Assembly: GCA_000697335.1 (NCBI GenBank)
Contig: JNEM01013086.1
Coordinates: forward strand, 1 to 18,710
Direction: 5' to 3'
From: Conidiobolus incongruus B7586
Taxonomy: Eukaryota > Entomophthoromycota > Entomophthoromycetes > Entomophthorales > Conidiobolaceae
DNA length: 18,710 nucleotides
Shown here in pieces: positions 12,601-18,710 of this stretch. Numbering within the stretch: the stretch's first letter is position 1; every line of letters starts with the position of its first letter. Position numbers and translations under genes: made by a program. The notes beneath the pieces were generated by a model, which worked only from the letters and a program-made list of their open reading frames with translations, was not told the origin of the DNA and made no database searches.

Positions 12601-14055
12601 TCGTCAAATTGAAATTGATAGCTTCTTAACCAGAATCAATCAAGCTGTCGAAACCGAATCAAAATCCCTCCATGATTTGGAGCAACAGCTCAACGAAAAC
12701 GAAACCCAAGTTAGCAATTGGCAATCTGAAGTGTCTCGTAATACCGCCAAGCTCGATACCCTCAAGAAGTCATGCACCCATGCTCTCGAGAAGTTATCTT
12801 TCGCCCAATCAGAAAATCGCATCCAACTCCGAAAGATTGAAGATTTATACAAATCCCGAAATGCTAAAGATCTCGTACATCTCAAGACTAACGGCGAACG
12901 TAATTTAATTTTTAGGAAGTGTCAACTCGAAAAAATCCCACTCCCTATTAAAAAGGGAAGTTTGAAAGATTTTGATGAATCATATGTAAATCTGTTTTAT
13001 TTCGTTTGACTCATGATATTAATTTTGGCTTTAGCTCTCTCAAGCTTCTACTTCGGTTGACGATTCTCAAATTTCGATTAGATCTAAGGATTGGAGTATT
13101 GAAGTGGATTTTTCATCATTGTCCAGAGCTGAAAAGCAGGTAAACCTTGTCTTTTGTCATTTATGAAAATATAATAATTTGATTTTAAGGACAACTCAGT
13201 TGAAAAGGAACATGAATTAAATAACGATATCCGCGAGTTAACCGCACAACTAGAACGTATCGAACCTAACTTCAAAGTAGCTCAAAGGTAAATTCATCAA
13301 ATATTTTATAAATTTCATTTATTAACCTGATTTTAGATTGAGTAACATCGTCCAAACTTTCCGCCAAACTGAAGCTCAATTCGAGCAAAGTGTCCAGAAC
13401 GCTAAGAAAGCGAAAGAAGAATTCAACCAAATAAGATACGAACGCTACAAATTATTCTACGATGCTTACAGTCACATTTCCGAGCGTATCGACCGTATCT
13501 ACAAAGAGTTGACGAAATCAGCCAATTTTCCAGTTGGAGGTACCGCTTACCTCAGTTTGGAGAATAGTGAAGAACCTTACCTCGGTGGGATTAAATACCA
13601 TGCAATGCCCCCTCTCAAAAAGTTTAGAGATATGGAACAGTTGTCGGGTGGTGAAAAATCTGTAGCAGCTTTAGCTCTTCTTCTAGCTATTCACAGGTAA
13701 TCATCTTCCAACCCATAAAGTTTGATTATTAAAACTTGTATATAGTTTCAAACCCTCTCCATTCTTCGTCCTGGACGAAATTGATGCAGCCCTGGACAAT
13801 TTGAACGTAGCTAAAGTTGCTTCCTATCTCAGTTCTCATTGTGGTCCCGATCACAATCTACAATTCATCGTCATTTCCCTGAAATCCTCACTCTATCAAG
13901 CTGCTCAGTCTTTAGTGGGTATCAGTCGTGATCAATCTGTTAACTCTTCAGCTGTCCTAACACTGGATGTAAGTTATATTTCATAATTCTATTTTTGATT
14001 TTTACTAATAATTCTATTTTAGTTGACGCAGTATCAGGATGAACCAATTTTGTAG
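9630..14055 (+). CDS. SMC1: SMC1, cohesin complex ATPase subunit (16 exons, 1225 aa)
   Basis: SMC1 pairs with SMC3 and the kleisin Scc1/Rad21 to form the ATP-driven cohesin ring in the nucleus, needed for sister-chromatid cohesion. Exons end/start at: 9630-9738, 9789-9981, 10032-10155, 10204-10271, 10326-10494, 10542-10661, 10715-10828, 10878-11997, 12046-12185, 12235-12324, 12374-12985, 13035-13139, 13190-13287, 13337-13696, 13746-13968, 14023-14055. Joined they give 3678 nt with no stop before the final TAG. Domains: N-terminal head with Walker A GPNGAGKS (residues 32-39; split by intron 1) and NFLVFQG; first coiled coil to about 505; hinge about 510-654 ([10 protein letters not shown] ... 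[10 protein letters not shown]); returning coil to about 1075; C-terminal head with signature LSGGE (1123-1127) and Walker B FFVLDEID (about 1147-1154). Length fits the family (about 1230 aa). The ATG is the only sensible start, giving the canonical [14 protein letters not shown]. Nothing essential is missing. Confidence 0.97.
11998..12045 (+). other. SMC1 intron 8: 48 nt, in-frame and stop-free
   Basis: GTAAGT donor and TTTTTTAG acceptor mark an intron, and removal gives EKEIINLKKNRDE, a normal coiled-coil continuation. Its length is a multiple of three and it has no stop in the reading frame. Retention would simply insert 16 residues, replacing one Asn by a hydrophobic segment ([17 protein letters not shown]), right after the hinge. 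I take splicing as the default because the insert would break the coiled coil. Confidence 0.8.
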
Positions 14056-14089
14056 TTTATTGTCATTATATCCTTTCTCACAGATTTTG

Positions 14090-14095
14090 AATAAA
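14090..14095 (+). terminator. Candidate poly(A) signal of SMC1
   Basis: AATAAA lies 35 nt after the SMC1 stop codon, and a T/C-rich stretch precedes it. It is the first such hexamer after the gene and ends well before mariner copy A begins at 14266. In AT-rich DNA this hexamer is common, so confidence is modest. Confidence 0.35.
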
Positions 14096-14265
14096 TTTGA
14101 ATTTAAAATAATTCAAGGTCTAGCTTATAGATTTGATCACTCAATTATTCAAAGATTTGAGCTTATATTTTGAAATCAACTCTAAATCATGTATTGTTCA
14201 ACCCATTTGTAGTTTTTTCCATTTTACCAAATTTCCTCTATTTTGAATCAATTTTAACATTATTA

Positions 14266-15577
14266 GTATGGAAATTAAGAAATGGCAAATTTTTTAATTT
14301 CTGATCTTTCAAACATATTATATGTTTTGAAAGATTATATATATATAAAATATATAGGAAAATAAATATTTTCAAACTATATATATATTCAATTTTAATT
14401 ATTTTTTTTATTAAAATATTTTGATTTTAAAATTTACATTTAAATTTAATCATACTTAAACTAGATTGTGATTATCAAAAGGCTTTTATTTTTGTATCTT
14501 TAAAACTTAACCATAAACCCTTTAAAATCATCTAAAACTTGTAAACAGCTTATGGAGATGGTGTTTTATTTAAAACTACCATATATCACTAGATTTGTGA
14601 TTTTAAAGCTAGAAGGGACATTATTTAAAATTTACCAAAATCTAAAAGATTAATTTCTACTGTTACTCTTTTACTTACTAATAGAGTAAAAAAATATATT
14701 AAGAAATACCTTTTTATTTCTGTTAAAGAACTATTAAAGTAATTTAATATTAATTATACAAGCATGTTATATTTACTTAAGTTTAAACTTAGATTAATTA
14801 ATAAAAATGTAAAATGGATATTTTATAATTTAACAGAAACCTAAAAGAAAACTAGAGTAGCTATAGCTAAACTAAATTTATTAAGGTATAACTAAAAACA
14901 AAGGTTTTTACAGTAAATACTTACAATTGATGAATTTTAGATTCCTTTATATAATCCTTTACCTAAAAATAAAACAAGATGTTGGGTTAAGCTAAATCAA
15001 TCCCCTCTACAAATTCCAATGAATAAACACTTTAAATATAAACAAATGTTAATTGTTGTAATAGATTATAATGGTATATAGTTTTTTTATTTAATACCTC
15101 AAGGAAAATTAATCAATAGTAAGTTATATATTACTTTTTTAAATAAAACAATTTTTAAATAGTGTTCTCAATATAAATTAAAGACACCTATTATTTTGCA
15201 TGATAATTATAAAATACATAAAGTTAAAGCTGTAAAAGATTTTTTATATAAATAAAATTAGAGGGAGTTACCACATCTAGTATATTCACCTGATTATAAT
15301 CTATGTAATTATAATTGTTTTAGACAATTAAAAAAACAGCTTGCAAGAAAAAAAATTCCTGCAAATAAATTAAATTGGTTTGTAAAATATCAAATTTCAA
15401 TCTTTAATAAAAAGAATTGTTTTTTAGGTATTAGAAGCTTACCAAAGGTATAGAAAAGAGTTATTAATAATAAAAGAGGCTATTAATTTTATATTATTCA
15501 TTAATTTTTATATATTATCTATTAATTTATTTGTTTAATTTTAATTTTAAAATTGTGCCATTACTTAATTTCTGCAC
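14266..15577 (+). mobile_element. Mariner (D34D) element copy A, nearly full length but inactive
   Basis: A 1312 bp element, the classic mariner size, is flanked by TA on both sides (14264-14265, 15578-15579). The terminal inverted repeats share GAAATTAAG(A/T)AATGGCA, beginning about 5 bp inside each edge: left at 14271 on, right ending near 15572. The element sits only about 210 bp beyond the SMC1 stop and in the same direction. The transposase inside is interrupted by several stops. Confidence 0.93.
14460..15486 (+). pseudogene. Mariner transposase remnant (copy A)
   Basis: The frame shows an HTH part (about 14690-14850, SVKELLKQFNINYTS-like, with stops) and a LTE.KKTRVAIAKLNLL segment. 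The catalytic domain follows: TIDE with Asp at 14929-14931, LHDN with Asp at 15202-15204, and YSPDYNLCNYNCF. The third acidic position (15307-15309) is Asn instead of Asp. Spacing is 90 residues and then exactly 34, as in mariner D,D34D; the family motif is usually YSPDL.PCDY. The frame runs without shift from 14929 to the natural stop at 15484-15486, so in this part only point changes have killed it. Several stops stand where the family has Gln or Trp. The start is approximate. Confidence 0.88.
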
Positions 15578-16804
15578 TAATATTCAATATTTCAAATGAT
15601 CTTAAAATACTCAAAACTGAAATTATATCCAAAATATTTTTGAAATAATCAACAGATTTAAAATGATACCTTGTTGAATAAAACTTAAACTAATCAAATC
15701 AAATAATATAACATCTATATTTTCTATCTAGATAATATGTGAATTATAATTCTAATATATTATAATACTATAATTTTGCAGTTGAATTTAGTTATCATTT
15801 CAATATATATTTTTGTTAAATATTGATTTTTACTAATATTTAATACAATTACATATCAATCTCACCCAGGCATATTTTCAATTTAAGTTAATTCACTTAA
15901 TATAAAATCATTTGATATATTCAATGTTATAATGATTTATTTTCAATTATCTGAATTATAATTGATGATACAGGATGTTATATGAGTTCACAAATTTTCA
16001 ATTGGCATAGCTCAACCATTTTGTAATTATATTATACATATTAAATTTAGAATCTTACCATAAATCAAAAGCTTTCGGAACCTAATATAACTAATTAAAA
16101 GTAATTGCCAATTCTCAAAAAATAACAGTTTAATATTTTCTATTTTAGATATATTTTTATTGTAAATATTACTATATTAATTAAGTTATGGTTTATATTT
16201 AAAATATATTTTCAAAATAATTAACAAAATCAATATAGAATAAATACTCTTCTATTATTAGTTATATTTTACTGTATTTTTTGTATATAATTATGTCTAA
16301 AAAATTTTTAACGACATATATTCAAAATCTGATATTCAATTAATTTATAAAAATATCTTTTGAGAGTTTGCTTTTTACTTAAAATAATTATAATTTTATA
16401 AATTATAATCAAATATAGGTATAAGTATGATATTATTAATACTATACATAATAGAAAGAATTAATATACTAGATCTATTCATATTATTTTGATAATATAT
16501 AATTTTTTTATATTTATCAATATTTATAATATAATTATTTAATAAAATATATTTAATATTTAATATTCAATTTTATTTTAAGGAAAAATATAAAATAAGT
16601 ATATTATATAATTATATAAGATAAAATAATTTCTAAAAAAATAAATATATATATGAATTAAATTTACTATACAAATTTTATCTAAAAGAATATTATTAAA
16701 TTAATAAATATATATACTAAATAATAAAAAGTCAATGTTATTTATTCAAATACTATTGACACTTAAATTATATGAGATTTTTTAATAATTTAATATATAT
16801 ATTA
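15578..16804. other. AT-rich spacer between two inverted mariner copies
   Basis: These 1.2 kb lie between mariner copies A and B. No open frame and no recognised element. A short string near 16105-16130 (ATTGCCAATTCTCAAAAAATAAC) faintly resembles a mariner tip but has no partner, so I do not call it. Confidence 0.6.
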
Positions 16805-18085
16805 CTTTGTAATTTAAATAATGGTAATTTTTTGTGATTGAAAAAAAATAAACATTTTAATATATAAAAAGTAAAAATAAATATATATTATAAAATTAAT
16901 AGTTTCTTTTATTTCTAATAATTTTTTGCTATACTCTTGGCAAAGATCTAACACTTAAAAAACAGTTCTTTTTATTAAAGACTAAAATTTAATATTTTAC
17001 AAACCAATTAAATTTTCTTGTAAAAATTTTCTCTCTTATAAGCTGGTTTTTTAATTACCTAAAACAATTATAATTACATAGGTTATAATCTAATGAATAA
17101 ACTAGATATAGTAGTTTTTTCCAGTTATTTTTAATTAAAAAGTTTTTTACAACTTTAGATTTATGTATTTTGCAATTATCATGCAAAATAATAGGTCTTC
17201 TCAAATTATATTGAGAATACCAATTAGAAATAATTTTATTTAAAAAGGAAATATAAAGTTTACTATTAATTGATTTTCCTTTAGGAACTAAATAAGAATA
17301 ACAAATGTTATTATAATCCATTACAACAATTAACATTTATTTATCAACAAAGTATTTATTTAAAGGAATTTGTGGAGGGGGTTGATTTAGCTTAATCCAA
17401 CACTTTGATTTATGTTTTAGTAAGGGATTATACAAAGGAATCTAAGATTCATCAATTGTAATAATTCACTGTAAAAGCCTTGGTTTCTAGCTATACCTTA
17501 GTAACTTTTTTTTAAGCTTTAGTTAAATTATAAGATACCCATTTTATATTTTTATTAATTAATTTTAATTTAAACTTTAATATATATAAAATACCTATGT
17601 GACTAATATTAAAATATCTTGATAATTCTCTAGCTGAAATAAAAAGGTATTTTTCAATATATTTTTTTACTTTATTAACAATTAAAAGAGTAATAGTTGA
17701 AATTAATCTTTTAGATTTTAGCAGGTTTTAGGTAGTTTCTTTCCTAGCCTTAAAATAATTTACCTAGTGATAAATTATTGATTTAGATAATGCTTTATTA
17801 CTAAAAGTTGCTTGTAAATTTTAAATGATTTTAGAGGGTTTATAGTTAAGTTTTACTGATACTAAAATAAAAAACTTTTGATGGTTACTATTTGGTTTAA
17901 ATATAATTAAATTAAATAACTAATTTTAAAAAATTATTTTTTTAATCAGAAAAGTTATTATATATATATATAAAATTTAAAACTATTTATTTTCCTATTT
18001 GTTTTGTATATATTTTTTGTTTAAAACTAATAATATGTTTGAAAAATCAGAAATTAAAAAATTTCCCATTTCTTTGATTCTATGG
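16805..18085 (-). mobile_element. Mariner (D34D) element copy B, inverted relative to A
   Basis: This 1281 bp element has TA on both flanks (16803-16804, 18086-18087). Its 5' end is at the right: reverse-complemented, GAATCAAAGAAATGGGAAATTTTTTAA corresponds to the left tip of A. The other tip, TTGTAATTTAAATAATGGTAATTTTTT at 16807 on, matches the opposite end. Each edge-to-ATGG distance is 16 bp, as in A. Both copies align over their whole length, so they are the same family, but they differ at many sites and were probably inserted independently. Confidence 0.93.
16896..17940 (-). pseudogene. Mariner transposase remnant (copy B)
   Basis: The best preserved part is 17055-17336. It gives VVMDYN.ICYSYLVPKGKSINSKLY, then RRPIILHDNCKIHKSK, VVKNFLIKNNWKKLL and YSLDYNLCNYNCF. 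HDN and the final NYN are 34 residues apart, fitting D,D34D, but the last acidic residue is Asn, as in copy A. The frame continues to the natural stop at 16896-16898 after one premature stop. Upstream sequence (toward 17940) resembles the N-terminal half of copy A but is broken. The MLIVVM start of the open stretch is internal and not a real start. Confidence 0.88.
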
Positions 18086-18710
18086 TAATAAAATGCTTAT
18101 CTAAATAATAAACTATTTAATTTATCTTTTAATTATTGGAAAATATTCAAAATATATGGTAAATATTCAATAAATAAAATTATAAATAATTAGATTAAAT
18201 ATAATTTTTATATTTAAATAATTATCAAAATATATTATAAATATTTAATATATTTTTGAATAAATTTTAAACTTAATAAATCTTTTAAATAATTAATAAA
18301 CATTAAATAATTGAACAATAATTAAGAAAAAAAGTATAATAATAATAGCTATCTAAAACTTATTAAAACTAGATCAAATACCAAGTTATTATATATTAAA
18401 TTATTATTAGTTGATAATAAATTTCTCGATAAATCCATTATAATAACATCAAGTAAAATTTTCAGTTAACCAAAATAATATCTATTTTAAACTCTAATTA
18501 TTATATTAATTATTATATAAAATTATTAATTTTTGAATTAATATAAAAATAAAAATTTTCCTATTTACTTTTAAAAGTTAATCCTATTAATTTCAGCTTT
18601 TATTATTTTTAAGAAATATATTCTAATATATTACTAATATTATTTTGTAATTCCTTTTATTTAATAATAGATTAAAAAATCATAAACCTATATTTATAAA
18701 TAGTTTTTTA
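18086..18710. other. AT-rich flank with no gene
   Basis: This stretch is extremely AT-rich, with no open frame of note and no recognised repeat end up to the edge of the window. Confidence 0.65.

Noticed and set aside
12875-12915. An extra SMC1 intron (GTACAT ... GACTAAC ... TTTTTAG)
   Set aside because: At 41 nt it is shorter than all others, its removal shifts the frame into a stop, and the unspliced reading gives the conserved [10 protein letters not shown] block.

Overview
The window is nuclear DNA of an AT-rich eukaryote, most likely a fungus. It carries one intact spliced gene, the cohesin ATPase SMC1, and one dead gene, the DEAD-box helicase DDX41. Around them lie long, very AT-rich stretches and at least four decayed Tc1/mariner DNA transposons. 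The fungal call rests on three things. The SMC1 N-terminus reads like fungal Psm1-type proteins ([27 protein letters not shown]). Its 15 introns are all 47 to 54 nt with GT..AG ends, and many have a CTAAY branch-point motif close to the acceptor. The transposons show strongly one-sided C-to-T / G-to-A decay. I cannot name the species.

Layout. 1-325: AT-rich flank ending in a TA microsatellite. 326-1893: Tc1-like DD34E element with long inverted repeats of IR/DR type, inserted into the (TA)n tract. 1894-3526: (TA)n, then AT-rich DNA without a recognisable gene. 3527-5435 (minus): full-length DDX41 pseudogene that keeps two short introns but carries many stops and several frame changes. 5436-6637: non-coding, with a conspicuously GC-richer patch at about 6120-6560. 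6638-8271: an old mariner copy (C) with extra DNA inside it. 8272-9629: AT-rich DNA, then the SMC1 promoter region. 9630-14055 (plus): SMC1, 16 exons, 1225 aa. 14266-15577 (plus) and 16805-18085 (minus): two mariner copies (A, B) in inverted orientation around a 1.2 kb spacer. 18086-18710: AT-rich DNA with nothing recognisable.

Function. Only SMC1 is predicted to make a working protein. With SMC3 and a kleisin it forms the cohesin ring that holds sister chromatids together and shapes chromosomes. The DDX41 copy is its divergently oriented neighbour 4.2 kb away and shows no functional link. The transposons are all inactivated, and their D,D34D or DD34E catalytic positions can still be followed in one frame. 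I see no tRNA, rRNA, CRISPR array or clearly novel multi-gene system. The most informative points are the DDX41 decay, the RIP-like signature in the transposons, and the very uniform tiny introns, one of which is in-frame and stop-free.
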